A stretch of 64,000 nt of DNA from Actinomycetospora termitidis (GTDB lineage: Bacteria; Actinomycetota; Actinomycetes; Mycobacteriales; Pseudonocardiaceae): assembly GCF_030286555.1 (NCBI RefSeq), contig NZ_JASVWF010000002.1, forward strand, positions 868,001 through 932,000, in the 5' to 3' direction. The position numbers and the translations under genes were made by a program. The notes beneath the pieces were generated by a model. It was not told the DNA's origin. It saw nothing but the letters and a program-made list of their open reading frames with translations, and ran no database searches. Shown in pieces: positions 1 through 9,503 of this stretch. Position 1 is the stretch's first letter. Each line of letters opens with the position of its first letter.

Positions 1-1
1 C

Positions 2-922
2 GGCAACCCGACCGTGCCGTCGGTCGAGGCGGGCGCCGGCCTCGTGGCCGGGGCGTTCCCCGGCAGCCGCCCGGTGGTCGTGGCGCTCGGTGGCGGGTCG
101 GCCCTCGACGCCGCCAAGGGCATCGCGCGCCTGGCCGCCGACCCCACCGGGCCCGGCCTGCCGCTGATCGCCGTCCCGACCACCGCGGGCACCGGCGCCG
201 AGACCAACGGGTTCGGCGTGCTGGAGGACCCGGTGCGCCGCTGCAAGGTCTACTGCGGTGACTCCTCGACGACGCCGCGGGTCGCGCTGCTCGACCCGCT
301 GCTGACCCACGGCCTGCCGCCCGGGGCGACGGCCGCGACCGGCGTCGACGCCCTCGTGCACGCCCTGGAGTCGCTGGTCAGCCGTGGTCGCAGCGCGGTG
401 TCGGAGGCGTTCGCCGCGGAGGCGCTGCGGCGCGTGTGGCACCGACTCCCGGACGCGTACGCCGACGGTGCCGACGCGGACGCGCGTGCCGAGATGCTGA
501 TCGGTGCCCACCTCGCCGGGCAGGCCCTCACCCGCTCCGGGCTCGGGCTGGTCCACGGCCTCGGGCACGCGCTGACCGCCCATCACGGCGTCGTGCACGG
601 CCGCGCACTCGCGATGGTGCTGCCCGAGGTGGTGGCGTGGTCGCTGGACGACACCGCCGACGCGCCGGCCGACGGCGGGGCCTGGGCGCGTGTCACCGAG
701 ATCCTGGGCCTGCGGCACCCCGGTGAGCTGCCGGGCGCCCTCGCCCGCTGGACCGACGCGGTCGGCGTGCCCCCGGGCATCGACCGTGCCGGCCTGGGCC
801 TGGGGTCCGACGAGGTGGCCGCCCTCGCGACCACCGCGGCGGCCGACCCGGTGGGCCGCAACGCGCCACGCACGGCCGACCGGACCGCCCTGGTGGGCCT
901 GCTCACCCGCTCGCTCCACTGA
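2..922 (+). CDS. Iron-containing alcohol dehydrogenase / maleylacetate reductase family protein, 5' end outside the window
   Basis: The frame is open from base 2, so the N-terminus lies outside the window. The visible part has the family's NAD(P)-binding glycine motif (ALGGGSALDAAKG), the TTAGTGAE segment, and a metal-site pattern of an Asp and a His in GVDALVHALES followed by two His in LVHGLGHALTAHHG. These proteins reduce aldehydes or ketones (or maleylacetate) with NAD(P)H in the cytosol. The substrate cannot be read from the sequence. The next gene starts 92 bp later on the same strand. Confidence 0.85.
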   Translation, partial: GNPTVPSVEAGAGLVAGAFPGSRPVVVALGGGSALDAAKGIARLAADPTGPGLPLIAVPTTAGTGAETNGFGVLEDPVRRCKVYCGDSSTTPRVALLDPLLTHGLPPGATAATGVDALVHALESLVSRGRSAVSEAFAAEALRRVWHRLPDAYADGADADARAEMLIGAHLAGQALTRSGLGLVHGLGHALTAHHGVVHGRALAMVLPEVVAWSLDDTADAPADGGAWARVTEILGLRHPGELPGALARWTDAVGVPPGIDRAGLGLGSDEVAALATTAAADPVGRNAPRTADRTALVGLLTRSLH

Positions 923-1014
923 CCCGGCGACTTGTCCAGATGCAACAGAACCCGTGAGCCGGTCGTCGCTTCGGCTGTAGCGATCGGGGCGAGGGCGTCC
1001 TTACCGTCGGGGAC

Positions 1015-2037
1015 ATGATCGCTGAGGTAGTCGCCCGGGCGGCGCGCGTGCTGTTCACGCCGCTGCTGCCGGACGACTATCTCGCGGTCGTCGACCCGCT
1101 GTGGTCGGCGCGGGCGCCGCGCGGGCGCATCATCGCGACCCGCACCGTCGGACCCGCCACCACCGAGCTGACCATCCGGACCGGCGCGGGCTGGCGCGGG
1201 CACCGTCCCGGCCAGCACGTCGGTCTCGGCGTGGACCTGGGTGGGCGCCGCCACTGGCGCACCTACTCGATCACCTCGGCGCCCGACGCCGAACACCTCA
1301 CCGTGAGCGTCACCGCGGTCCCGGACGGCTCCGTCTCGGTCCACCTGGCCCGCGTCGCGCAGGCCGGCGAGCTCGTGGCCCTCGGGCCGGCCGGCGGGGA
1401 GTTCGGGGCGGAGGGCCCGCTGCTGATGATCTCCGGCGGGAGCGGCATCACTCCGATGCTGGGCCTGCTGCGGGGCGGCGCGCTCGACGGGAACGACACG
1501 GTGCTCGTCCACTCCGGGCGCGGCGGCCACGTGCACGCCGACGACCTGGACGCCCTCCCGGCGACCGTGCACCGGCACGACAGCACCGCCGGGCACCTGC
1601 AGCCGTCCGACCTGGACACGCTCGTGCCGGACTGGCGGGCGCGCACCCTGCTGGTCTGCGGGCCGGCGGGCATGATCGACGCCTTCTCCGCGTCCGCGGA
1701 CGAGGCCGGTGTGCCGTGCGTGGTCGAGCGGTTCGTGTCCCCGGCGCCGACCGTCCTCGACGACGGCGCCACGGGCGGCACCGTCACCTTCACGACGTCG
1801 GGTGTCGTCGCCGAGGCCGACGCCGTCACCCCCCTGCTCCGCGCCGGCGAGGACGCCGGCGCCCTGCTGCCCAGCGGCTGCCGCATGGGCATCTGCCACA
1901 CCTGCGTCGGGCGCCTGAGCGCCGGCGCCGTCCGGAACCTGCACACCGGCGAGATCGAGGCCGCGGAGGCCGAGGGGGACGTCATCGTCCGCACCTGCGT
2001 CTCCGCGGCCGCCGGCGACTGCCGCATCGACCTCTAG
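1015..2037 (+). CDS. Ferredoxin reductase with C-terminal 2Fe-2S domain, desaturase electron donor
   Basis: A 340-aa flavin-dependent oxidoreductase. It has an FAD-binding barrel (the RTYSITS flavin motif near residue 90), an NAD(P)-binding domain (SGGSGITPM near 140, then a CGPAG motif near 218), and a plant-type 2Fe-2S domain with cysteines 289, 294, 297 and 328. It ends 31 bp before a membrane desaturase gene. The same pair occurs in mycobacteria as Rv3230c-DesA3, where the reductase passes NADPH electrons to the desaturase di-iron centre. I infer the same role here. The desaturase has its own GGAGGA ribosome site, and the two are probably co-transcribed. Confidence 0.9.
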   Translation: MIAEVVARAARVLFTPLLPDDYLAVVDPLWSARAPRGRIIATRTVGPATTELTIRTGAGWRGHRPGQHVGLGVDLGGRRHWRTYSITSAPDAEHLTVSVTAVPDGSVSVHLARVAQAGELVALGPAGGEFGAEGPLLMISGGSGITPMLGLLRGGALDGNDTVLVHSGRGGHVHADDLDALPATVHRHDSTAGHLQPSDLDTLVPDWRARTLLVCGPAGMIDAFSASADEAGVPCVVERFVSPAPTVLDDGATGGTVTFTTSGVVAEADAVTPLLRAGEDAGALLPSGCRMGICHTCVGRLSAGAVRNLHTGEIEAAEAEGDVIVRTCVSAAAGDCRIDL

Positions 2038-2068
2038 CACCCGCTCCCCAGCGCTCCCGGAGGAACTC

Positions 2069-3352
2069 ATGACCACGCTCGACCACTCGCCGCTCACGAA
2101 CCCGGCCGTCATCCCGGATCACGTCACCCGGATCAACGAGGCCAAGACCCCCACCGGGCCCGGCCGTCCCGGCGCGTCGACCGCGCACATCACGGCGTCC
2201 ACGGCCCACCTGTCGGTCGAGGACATCGAGCGCATCGGCGCCGAGCTCGAGGCGATCCGCGACGAGGTCATGTCATCGCTCGGCCAGGCCGACGCGAACT
2301 ACATCCGGCGCGTGATCCGCACCCAGCGCGGATGCGAGATCGCCGGGCGCGTGCTGCTGCTCGGGGCGCTCTTCCCGCCGGCGTTCGTGCTCGGGACGGC
2401 CTCGCTCGCCGTCGCGAAGATCCTCGAGAACATGGAGATCGGGCACAACGTCCTGCACGGGCAGTGGGACTGGATGCGCGACCCGGAGATCCACTCCACG
2501 ACGTGGGAGTGGGACCACGTCTCCACCGCGGCCGGGTGGCAGCAGACGCACAACTACCTGCACCACACCTACACCAACGTGCAGGGCAAGGACCGCGACA
2601 TCGGCTACAACGTGCTGCGGGTCGACCCCGACCAGCCGTGGCAGCCGATCCACCTGATCCAGCCGCTGACGAACATGGGCCTCGCGCTCATCTTCGAGTG
2701 GGGCATCGGGATGTTCGACCTGGAGCTCGACGACGTCGCCGAGGGCAGGGCGACCTGGCGCGACAAGATGCCCGAGATCAAGAAGATGGCGCGCAAGGCG
2801 GGCAAGCAGCTGGCCAAGGACTACGTCGTGTTCCCGGCGCTGTCGGGCCCGTCGTTCGTCCCGGCCGCGGTCGGCGCCCTGCTCGCCAACACGATCCGGA
2901 ACATCTGGTCGCACGCGGTGATCTTCTGCGGGCACTTCCCGGTCGAGGTCGAGACCTTCGACGAGGAGCGCCTGGAGAACGAGACGCAGGCCGAGTGGTA
3001 CGTCCGGCAGATGCTCGGCTCGGCCAACATCGAGGGCTCCGCGCTGCTGCACATCATGACCGGGAACCTCTCCCACCAGATCGAGCACCACGTCTTCCCG
3101 GACATGCCCTCCAACCGCTACTCCACGATCGCGCCGAAGGTGCGCGACCTGTGCCGGCGCTACGGGCTGCCCTACCACTCGGGCCCGATGTGGAAGCAGT
3201 ACGGCGGCGTGCTGTGGAAGATCGCGCGGCTGTCGGTGCCGGGTGGGCACGAGACCATCGAGAAGCGCCGCCGGAAGGCACTGCCGGTGGGCCGGAAGGC
3301 CGCGGCGACGCTGCGCCGGTTGCGCGATCGTGCCGTACCGCAGGCCGCCTGA
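2069..3352 (+). CDS. Membrane fatty-acyl desaturase (DesA3-like)
   Basis: A 427-aa di-iron membrane desaturase. The three histidine boxes are all present: H126-x3-H130, H161-x2-HH165-166, and QIEHH at residues 337-341. Hydrophobic segments near residues 92-118 and 265-285 fit the membrane core. The family inserts a cis double bond into acyl-CoA or acyl-lipid chains using O2. The upstream gene supplies a dedicated reductase, which supports a stearoyl-CoA delta-9-type enzyme, though regiospecificity cannot be read from sequence. The N-terminal ~50 residues are Thr/Pro rich. The start has GGAGGA 7 nt upstream. Confidence 0.9.
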   Translation: MTTLDHSPLTNPAVIPDHVTRINEAKTPTGPGRPGASTAHITASTAHLSVEDIERIGAELEAIRDEVMSSLGQADANYIRRVIRTQRGCEIAGRVLLLGALFPPAFVLGTASLAVAKILENMEIGHNVLHGQWDWMRDPEIHSTTWEWDHVSTAAGWQQTHNYLHHTYTNVQGKDRDIGYNVLRVDPDQPWQPIHLIQPLTNMGLALIFEWGIGMFDLELDDVAEGRATWRDKMPEIKKMARKAGKQLAKDYVVFPALSGPSFVPAAVGALLANTIRNIWSHAVIFCGHFPVEVETFDEERLENETQAEWYVRQMLGSANIEGSALLHIMTGNLSHQIEHHVFPDMPSNRYSTIAPKVRDLCRRYGLPYHSGPMWKQYGGVLWKIARLSVPGGHETIEKRRRKALPVGRKAAATLRRLRDRAVPQAA

Positions 3353-3386
3353 ACCGCGCTCTCGCCGGGTTCTGCCCCGACCCGCC

Positions 3387-3392
3387 TATGAT
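3387..3392 (+). promoter_or_regulatory. Probable -10 element of a leaderless promoter
   Basis: TATGAT lies six bases before the GTG at 3399. This spacing predicts transcription from the start codon itself, which is common in actinobacteria, and it decides the start chosen for the GAF-ANTAR gene. No clear -35 element was identified. Confidence 0.5.
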
Positions 3393-3398
3393 CCGACC

Positions 3399-4178
3399 GT
3401 GACGGACGAGCGGCGTTGGCGGGAGGATCGGGAGCGGTTCGTGGACAGCAACCAGGACGATGCGCTGGGACCGCTCGCGGAGCAGTTCGTCTCCCTGGGC
3501 GAGGCGCTGTGCGCCGCGCCGGAGGAGGAGGGCGTGCAGGGGGTCCTGGAGCGGATCGTCCGGGCCGCGCGGGACATCACGGGCGCGGACGTCGTCTCCG
3601 TGACGCTGCGCGACGGGAACGGGTTCACCACCCCGGTGGAGACCGATCCGGTGGCCACGAAGGCCGACGCGGTACAGTACGAGTTCGTCGAGGGCCCGTG
3701 CGTCGAGGCCACGCTGGACGGCGGGATCGGCTACGCGGCGTCCGCGGACCTGCGGCAGGACTCCCGCTGGTCGCGCTTCGGTCCGGCGGCCGCCGACCTC
3801 GGTCTGCACGCGGTGTTCGCGACCGGGATGTTCCCCGGACAGGACGCCCGGCCACGCCTCGGAGCGCTGAACTACTACTCACGCCGGGTCGGCGGGCTGG
3901 ACGACGTCGACCGCGACATGGCACTGGTGTTCGCCACGCACGCCGCGGTCGCGCTCAAGGGTGCGCAGGCGGTGGAGGCCGCGCAGTTGCGCGCCTCCCA
4001 GCTCCAGGAGGCGGTGGCCTCCCGCGACGTCATCGGGCAGGCCAAGGGCATCCTCATGGAACGGCGTGGCCTGTCCGCCGACGAGGCGTTCGACACCCTG
4101 CGCCGCACCTCGCAGGAGCTGAACATCAAGCTCCGCGATCTCGCCGCGACCCTCGCGACCCGCCGCGCCGACCTGTAG
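3399..4178 (+). CDS. GAF-ANTAR domain antiterminator-type regulator
   Basis: A 259-aa cytoplasmic protein. Residues ~30-185 form a GAF-like sensor domain. Residues ~200-255 form an ANTAR domain with the pattern RDVIGQAKGILMERRG...A...LR..S...N.KL. ANTAR proteins bind paired hairpins in nascent RNA and prevent termination. The partner histidine kinase or ligand is not visible here. The GTG start follows a TATGAT hexamer at leaderless spacing, whereas longer upstream readings would overlap the desaturase end. A STAS-domain gene follows, suggesting a small signalling pair. Confidence 0.88.
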   Translation: MTDERRWREDRERFVDSNQDDALGPLAEQFVSLGEALCAAPEEEGVQGVLERIVRAARDITGADVVSVTLRDGNGFTTPVETDPVATKADAVQYEFVEGPCVEATLDGGIGYAASADLRQDSRWSRFGPAAADLGLHAVFATGMFPGQDARPRLGALNYYSRRVGGLDDVDRDMALVFATHAAVALKGAQAVEAAQLRASQLQEAVASRDVIGQAKGILMERRGLSADEAFDTLRRTSQELNIKLRDLAATLATRRADL

Positions 4179-4297
4179 GTCCGTCACGCTGCGCGATCGC
4201 ATGGCGCGTTTCCGTCGAGTAGGGTGCCGGGAAAGCCGAGCGTCGCCCGTGGAGACCGCGCGGGGCCGTCGTGTCCCCACGCGCGCTGGAGGTCTCC

Positions 4298-4705
4298 GTG
4301 GCCGCACCCACCCCGTTCGAGATTCCCGTCGGCCTCGACGAACGACGCCGCGAGGCGCTGGCGACCGCCGTGCGTCGCGCCGTCGGCGGGATCGGCACCA
4401 GCTGGTACGACGAGGGGTGCGTGGCGCTCGCCGTCGTCGGCCCGGCCGGTCCGGCGCAGGTCCGTGCCCTGCGGGACCTCCGCCCGCAGCTCGCCCGGGA
4501 GGCGTGGGCGGAGCTGGTGGTCGACCTGTCCGGGCTGGAGGGCGACTGCGGCCCGGCCCTGGTCCGCGTCCTCGGGCAGCTCCGCGTGCAGCGGCTGACC
4601 GCCGGCGCGCGGGTCGAGCTGCACGGCGCGCCCCCGGAGGTCGTCTCCGAACTGGGGGCGCAGCCGGCGACGGAGTTCACCGTGCACGACGCACCGAGCG
4701 TCTGA
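4298..4705 (+). CDS. STAS-domain protein, possible anti-sigma-factor antagonist
   Basis: A 135-aa protein with a SpoIIAA-like alternation of strands and helices, including VDLSGLEGDCGPALVRVLGQ, where STAS proteins usually carry the helix bearing the phosphorylated Ser or Thr. No Ser or Thr is obvious at that exact place, so regulation by phosphorylation is uncertain. The GTG at 4298 is preceded by GGAGG five bases upstream and was preferred over the GTG at 4271. Its partner may be an unlinked anti-sigma factor, or it may work with the GAF-ANTAR protein encoded just before it. Confidence 0.6.
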   Translation: MAAPTPFEIPVGLDERRREALATAVRRAVGGIGTSWYDEGCVALAVVGPAGPAQVRALRDLRPQLAREAWAELVVDLSGLEGDCGPALVRVLGQLRVQRLTAGARVELHGAPPEVVSELGAQPATEFTVHDAPSV

Positions 4706-4727
4706 CCCGCGGTCAGCCCTCGACGAC

Positions 4728-6044
4728 TCAGCCCTCGACGGCGGGCTCCGCGAACGGCCCCCCGAAGCGGAGCGCCAGCGCGACCTCGAGGCGGGCGACC
4801 GGGTCGTCGAGGGCCCCGGCGAACGACTCCTTGAGCCGCGCGAGCCGGTAGCGGACCGTCTGCGGGTGCACGTGCAGCGTGCCCGCGGTCTCGGCCACGT
4901 CCCCGTGCGCATCCAGCCACGCCCGCAGGGTCTCCACCGCGCGGTCGCGGGCGGAGGAGGTCATGCGCCGCAGCGGTTCCAGGCGCTGGGCGACCAGGTC
5001 GGTCGTCACGGAGACGTCGGCGTGCAGGAGCAGGCTGAGCAGGTGGTCGTCCGCGCGGACCAGGCCCGACGGCGGACGGGAGCCCCGGGAGGGCTCGTCG
5101 TCGGGAACGGAGATCTCCCCGGCCGCCACCAACGGCCACGCGCTGCGGGCCCGGGCCACGGTGCGGGCGACGAGGTCGACCGGCACCGACGGTCCGACGA
5201 CCGCAGGGACGCCGGCGGTGGCGTCGGCGAGGTAGTCGGCCCGCCCGGGTGCGTCCGGGTCGGGGACGACGAGCACGCCGAGCCCGTCGACCCGCGCGCC
5301 GAGCACGTCCGGGGGCATGCGGCGGAAGACCGCCTGCAGGGCCTCCTCGTCGCACACGACGACCGCGAGCGACCGCGGCAGCGACCACTCCGCGTCGCGG
5401 GCGAGCCGCTCGAGCTCGGGGCCCTCCGGCGGCGGGGTGCGGAGCAGCGTCGCGACCAGGGTGTGCCGGCGGGCCTGGCGGGAGCCCGCGGTGAGGCTCT
5501 GCTCGTGCGCGTAGCCGGCCACGGACGCCGCGGCGAGCTGCTCGGTGTACTCGAAGAGCGCCTCGGCCAGCCGGAAGATGCCGTCCGAGTCCAGGCCGTA
5601 GGCGTCGCTGCCCGCCGAGATGCGCCGCCACATGACGCGGGTGCCGACGCGGTAGGCGCTCTGCAGCGCGTCCATCGTCCGGCCGTGCCGGTGCTCCACC
5701 CGGCCGAGCTCGAAGTAGACGCGGGTGTCGGGCAGGTCGTCGTCGGTGCCGAGCAGCTGCAGGAACTGCTCCAGCGCCACCGACACCCCCCGGCGGATGT
5801 TCTGGCCGAACACGCCGTTCATCGACAGGGCGTACTCGGCGATCTGCGCGCGGACCTGTTCGATGATGTCGTCGCCGGTGTCGAGGATGACCGCACGCAT
5901 CCGGTCGGCGGCCTCGGGCGGGACGTCGGCCCAGGGATGACGGCGGGACGGGTCGGTGTGGGCGCAGCCGTCCACCGCGCGCAGGGGCGTGCGGGCGGGC
6001 TCGTCCGCCCGCACCTCCGCCTCGGCCCTCGCCTCGTCCGCCAC
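4728..6044 (-). CDS. PucR/CdaR-family transcriptional regulator
   Basis: A 438-aa regulator. The C-terminal ~60 residues are the PucR-type helix-turn-helix (AETAGTLHVHPQTVRYRLARLKE). The centre is the GGDEF-like CdaR domain and the N-terminal half is a helical sensor region. It is divergent from the alpha/beta hydrolase gene at 6174, with 129 bp between the two starts, so it probably acts on that shared region. The ligand is unknown. The GTG at 6044 starts a short hydrophilic leader before the conserved region; an internal ATG 57 codons later (near 5900) is an alternative start. Confidence 0.85.
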   Translation of the reverse strand: MADEARAEAEVRADEPARTPLRAVDGCAHTDPSRRHPWADVPPEAADRMRAVILDTGDDIIEQVRAQIAEYALSMNGVFGQNIRRGVSVALEQFLQLLGTDDDLPDTRVYFELGRVEHRHGRTMDALQSAYRVGTRVMWRRISAGSDAYGLDSDGIFRLAEALFEYTEQLAAASVAGYAHEQSLTAGSRQARRHTLVATLLRTPPPEGPELERLARDAEWSLPRSLAVVVCDEEALQAVFRRMPPDVLGARVDGLGVLVVPDPDAPGRADYLADATAGVPAVVGPSVPVDLVARTVARARSAWPLVAAGEISVPDDEPSRGSRPPSGLVRADDHLLSLLLHADVSVTTDLVAQRLEPLRRMTSSARDRAVETLRAWLDAHGDVAETAGTLHVHPQTVRYRLARLKESFAGALDDPVARLEVALALRFGGPFAEPAVEG

Positions 6045-6173
6045 GGCGCCATTGTGGCCCAGACCGGGCCGACCGGGGGAATCCGGCGATCCGGACCACA
6101 GGGACCTCACAGGCCCCGCCGATCGTCCGGCCTGCCCCGGACGCGGACACTGGATCACGACGAGGAGGTGGGG

Positions 6174-7373
6174 GTGCCGGCGCACGGGAGACGGGCCGCG
6201 GCCACCGCGGTGCTGGGTGGGGTGTCGGCCGCGCTGGTCGCGACGGCGGGCTTCCGGCCCCTGACCCGCCGCTGGCCCGCGGCGGTCGGGGCCTCGCTGC
6301 TGGCGGCCTTCGCCACGGAGCTGCCCCGGCCGACGGCCGCGCTCACCGGGGCCGTCGCGCTGTCCGCGGCCCGGCGCGGGGCGTGGCGCTCGGGGCCCGG
6401 CCGGGTCGGGCTGGCGCTCGCCGGGGCGTCGGTGCTGGGGCTGGTCGAGCTGGACCGGCGGGCGCGGGCGACCGACGGGGTGCTGCGCGACGCGCTGTCG
6501 GCGGCCCTCGGGACCCGGTCGCCGGATCCGGAACCGCCGGCCTGGCTCTCCCCGCGGGCGATCACCGCGCCGCGCCGCTTCCGGGCCGCCGGTGCCCGCG
6601 ACGTCCCCTACGGCCCGCACGGGCGGGCGAACCTCCTCGACGTCTGGCGCCACCCCGCCCTGCCCGACGACGCCCAGGCCCCCGTCGTGGTGGAGATCCA
6701 CGGCGGGGCGTGGTCGTCGGGGACCAAGGAGGGCGACGCGAACCCGCTGCTCGCCTTCCTCGTCTCGCGCGGCTGGGTCGGCGTCTCGGTGAACTACCGT
6801 CTCGGGCCCGCGCACCGCTGGCCGGCGCAGATCGACGACGTGCGCGCGGCGCTGCGCTGGGTGCACGAGCACGTCGGCGAGCACGGGGGAGACCCGTCGT
6901 TCGTGGCCGTCTCCGGGGGCTCGGCCGGCGCGCACCTGGCGGCGCTCGCCGCGCTGACCGACGGCGGGGTGCACGCCGCCGTCACGCTCTACGGCATCTA
7001 CGACCTCACCGTCGACGACGGCAGCGGGACCCTCGACGAGCTGCTGGCCGAGACGATGATGTCCGGGACGCCGGAGGACTGGGCGGACGCGTCGCCGACC
7101 CACCGGGTGTCGGCGGACGCGCCGCCGTTCCTCGTGCTGCACGGGACCGGGGACGCCGTCGTCGTCCCGGAGCAGAGCCGGGGCTTCGTCCGGGCGCTGC
7201 GCGCGGTGTCCCGGGCGCCCGTCGCGTACGCCGAGCTGCCGCACGCCCAGCACGGGTTCGACGCGCTGCCGACCCCGCGGACGATGCTCGTCGTCCGGGC
7301 GGTGGAGGCGTTCCTGGTCGGGGTGCGGGGGCACCGGCCGCCGCCCCCGAACGGGGTCGCCGGCGCTCGATAG
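6174..7373 (+). CDS. Alpha/beta hydrolase of the hormone-sensitive-lipase type, membrane-anchored
   Basis: A 399-aa protein. Residues ~5-100 are hydrophobic and probably form membrane segments. The rest is a hydrolase domain with the oxyanion motif HGGAWSSG, the nucleophile elbow SGGSAG, a late Asp (HGTGDAVV) and the catalytic His in HAQHGFD. The family hydrolyses small carboxylic esters. GAGGAGG lies just before the GTG at 6174. It is divergent from a PucR regulator, which is a likely controller. The substrate is unknown. Confidence 0.82.
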   Translation: MPAHGRRAAATAVLGGVSAALVATAGFRPLTRRWPAAVGASLLAAFATELPRPTAALTGAVALSAARRGAWRSGPGRVGLALAGASVLGLVELDRRARATDGVLRDALSAALGTRSPDPEPPAWLSPRAITAPRRFRAAGARDVPYGPHGRANLLDVWRHPALPDDAQAPVVVEIHGGAWSSGTKEGDANPLLAFLVSRGWVGVSVNYRLGPAHRWPAQIDDVRAALRWVHEHVGEHGGDPSFVAVSGGSAGAHLAALAALTDGGVHAAVTLYGIYDLTVDDGSGTLDELLAETMMSGTPEDWADASPTHRVSADAPPFLVLHGTGDAVVVPEQSRGFVRALRAVSRAPVAYAELPHAQHGFDALPTPRTMLVVRAVEAFLVGVRGHRPPPPNGVAGAR

Positions 7374-7376
7374 GCT
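7371..7376 (+). promoter_or_regulatory. Candidate -10 element for thrS
   Basis: TAGGCT overlaps the stop codon of the hydrolase gene. It would start transcription near 7383, so the mRNA would begin almost at the perfect palindrome at 7387-7404. Confidence 0.35.
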
Positions 7377-7386
7377 GGACACGCAC

Positions 7387-7404
7387 CCGGTGGGTACCCA
7401 CCGG
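7387..7404. repeat. 18-bp perfect palindrome upstream of thrS
   Basis: CCGGTGGGTACCCACCGG lies 24 bp before the thrS start and 14 bp after the previous stop. It could be a protein-binding site or a 5' RNA hairpin. There is no room for a T-box leader. Confidence 0.7.
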
Positions 7405-7427
7405 ACCCTCGACCCAGGAGTTCCGCC

Positions 7428-9503
7428 GTGTCCTCGCCTGCCTCGCCCGCCTCCACCCAGCACGTCCGGGTCGCCGCGGGCACGACGGCGGGTGCGGCCG
7501 TGCGCGAGGCCGGGTTCCCGGGCAGCGGACCGCAGGCCGTCGTCGTCGTGAAGGCCCCCGACGGCACCCTCAAGGACCTGGCGTGGGCGCCGGAGGAGGA
7601 CGTCGACGTCACCCCGGTCGCGGCCGACACCGAGGACGGCCGGGCGGTCATCCGGCACAGCGCCGCGCACGTGCTCGCGCAGGCCGTGCAGCAGCGCTTC
7701 CCGGACGCCAAGCTCGGCATCGGCCCGCCCGTGGCCGACGGCTTCTACTACGACTTCGCGGTGGACACCCCGTTCACGCCCGAGGACCTCGCGGACCTCG
7801 AGAAGTCGATGAAGAAGATCATCAAGGCCAAGCAGCGGTTCGCCCGTCGTGAGTACGCCTCGCTGGACGAGGCCCGCGCGGAGCTGGAGGACGAGCCCTT
7901 CAAGCTCGAGCTGGTCGACCTCAAGGGCACCGACGCGGACCAGGACTCCGAGATCATGGAGGTCGGCGCGGGGGAGCTCACCGCGTACGACAACATCCAC
8001 GCCCACACCGGCGAGCGGGTGTGGGGCGACCTGTGCCGCGGACCGCACGTCCCCACCACCGGGTACATCCCGGCCTTCAAGGTCACCCGCAGCGCGGCGG
8101 CCTACTGGCGCGGCGACCAGCGCAACGCCCAGCTGCAGCGCATCTACGGCACCGCGTGGGAGTCCCAGGAGGCCCAGGACGCCTATCTGGAGCGCCTCGC
8201 CGAGGCCGAGCGGCGCGATCACCGGCGGCTGGGCTCCGAGCTCGACCTGTTCAGCTTCCCCGACGAGATCGGCTCCGGCCTCGCGGTGTTCCACCCCAAG
8301 GGCGGGGTGATCCGCAAGGAGCTGGAGGACTACTCGCGGCAGCGGCACGCCGAGGCCGGCTACGAGTTCGTCAACACCCCGCACGCCACCAAGGGCTCGC
8401 TGTTCGAGCTCTCCGGGCACCTGCAGTGGTACGCGGAGGGCATGTACCCGCCCATGCAGCTCGACGAGGAGCGGGGTCCCGACGGCGAGCTCAAGCGGGC
8501 CGCCGTCGACTACTACCTCAAGCCGATGAACTGCCCGATGCACAACCTGATCTACCGGTCGCGTGGGCGGTCCTACCGCGAACTGCCGCTGCGGCTCTTC
8601 GAGTTCGGCACCGTGTACCGGTACGAGAAGTCCGGCGTGGTGCACGGCCTGACCCGCGCCCGGGGCTTCACCCAGGACGACGCGCACATCTACTGCACGC
8701 GCGACCAGATGGCCGGGGAGATCACCTCGCTGCTGGAGTTCGTCCTGGGCCTGCTGCGCGACTACGGCCTCGACGACTTCTACCTCGAGCTCTCCACCCG
8801 CAACCCGGAGAAGTCGATCGGGTCCGACGAGGAGTGGGTGGAGGCCACCGACGCGCTGCGGGAGGCCGCGTCGTCGTTCGGCCTCGACCTCGTCGACGAC
8901 CCGGGCGGCGCCGCCTTCTACGCCCCCAAGATCAGCGTGCAGGCCAAGGACGCGATCGGGCGCTACTGGCAGATGTCGACGATCCAGGTCGACCTGATGC
9001 TGCCCGACCGGTTCGAGCTGGAGTACACCGCGTCGGACGGCTCGCGGCAGCGTCCGGTGATGATCCACCGCGCGCTGTTCGGGTCGATCGAGCGGTTCTT
9101 CGGCGTGCTCACCGAGCACTACGCCGGCGCGTTCCCGGCCTGGCTCGCCCCGGTGCAGGCCGTGGCGATCCCGGTGTCGCACGACCAGGCGGACCACGTC
9201 GACGGCATCGTCGGGAAGCTCCGGGCGCTCGGGCTGCGGGTCGAGGCGGACCACTCCGACGACCGCATGCAGAAGAAGATCCGCACGCACACCCTGCAGA
9301 AGGTGCCGTTCCTGCTGCTCGCGGGCGGGAAGGACGCCGAGGCCGACGCGGTCTCGTTCCGGTTCCGCGACGGCAGCCAGGTCAACGGCGTGCCGGTGGA
9401 CACCGCGGTCGAGGCGCTGGCCGACTGGGTCGCGACCCGGGAGAACACCTCCCCGGACGAGGCGTCGTTCGGTCCGCGGGTGGCCGGGGCCGGAGTGGCA
9501 TGA
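7428..9503 (+). CDS. thrS: Threonyl-tRNA synthetase
   Basis: A 691-aa class II synthetase that charges tRNA-Thr. The domains in order are an N-terminal TGS domain (to ~residue 70), the tRNA-SAD editing domain with [11 protein letters not shown] (~residue 77 on), the catalytic core with motif 2 ([20 protein letters not shown]) and the NCPMHN zinc-site cysteine, motif 3 near [11 protein letters not shown], and the C-terminal anticodon-binding domain. The length is normal for actinobacteria. It starts the chain thrS, HIT, pgsA, patA. Each gene in that chain overlaps the next by four bases, the same order as Rv2614c-Rv2611c. Confidence 0.97.
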   Translation: MSSPASPASTQHVRVAAGTTAGAAVREAGFPGSGPQAVVVVKAPDGTLKDLAWAPEEDVDVTPVAADTEDGRAVIRHSAAHVLAQAVQQRFPDAKLGIGPPVADGFYYDFAVDTPFTPEDLADLEKSMKKIIKAKQRFARREYASLDEARAELEDEPFKLELVDLKGTDADQDSEIMEVGAGELTAYDNIHAHTGERVWGDLCRGPHVPTTGYIPAFKVTRSAAAYWRGDQRNAQLQRIYGTAWESQEAQDAYLERLAEAERRDHRRLGSELDLFSFPDEIGSGLAVFHPKGGVIRKELEDYSRQRHAEAGYEFVNTPHATKGSLFELSGHLQWYAEGMYPPMQLDEERGPDGELKRAAVDYYLKPMNCPMHNLIYRSRGRSYRELPLRLFEFGTVYRYEKSGVVHGLTRARGFTQDDAHIYCTRDQMAGEITSLLEFVLGLLRDYGLDDFYLELSTRNPEKSIGSDEEWVEATDALREAASSFGLDLVDDPGGAAFYAPKISVQAKDAIGRYWQMSTIQVDLMLPDRFELEYTASDGSRQRPVMIHRALFGSIERFFGVLTEHYAGAFPAWLAPVQAVAIPVSHDQADHVDGIVGKLRALGLRVEADHSDDRMQKKIRTHTLQKVPFLLLAGGKDAEADAVSFRFRDGSQVNGVPVDTAVEALADWVATRENTSPDEASFGPRVAGAGVA

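Noticed and set aside
583..2112. Minus-strand open frame of 509 codons
   Set aside because: It is antisense to the alcohol dehydrogenase and ferredoxin reductase genes, both with clear motifs.
7374..7427. T-box leader before thrS
   Set aside because: The region is 54 bp and has a single palindrome, far too short for a T-box.
6045..9290. Long minus-strand open frame of over 1500 codons continuing upstream of the PucR gene
   Set aside because: It is antisense to the hydrolase gene and thrS, and its composition (Val/Gly/Arg/Asp without domains) is that of a third-position GC shadow. Only the part from 6044 to 4728 is a gene.
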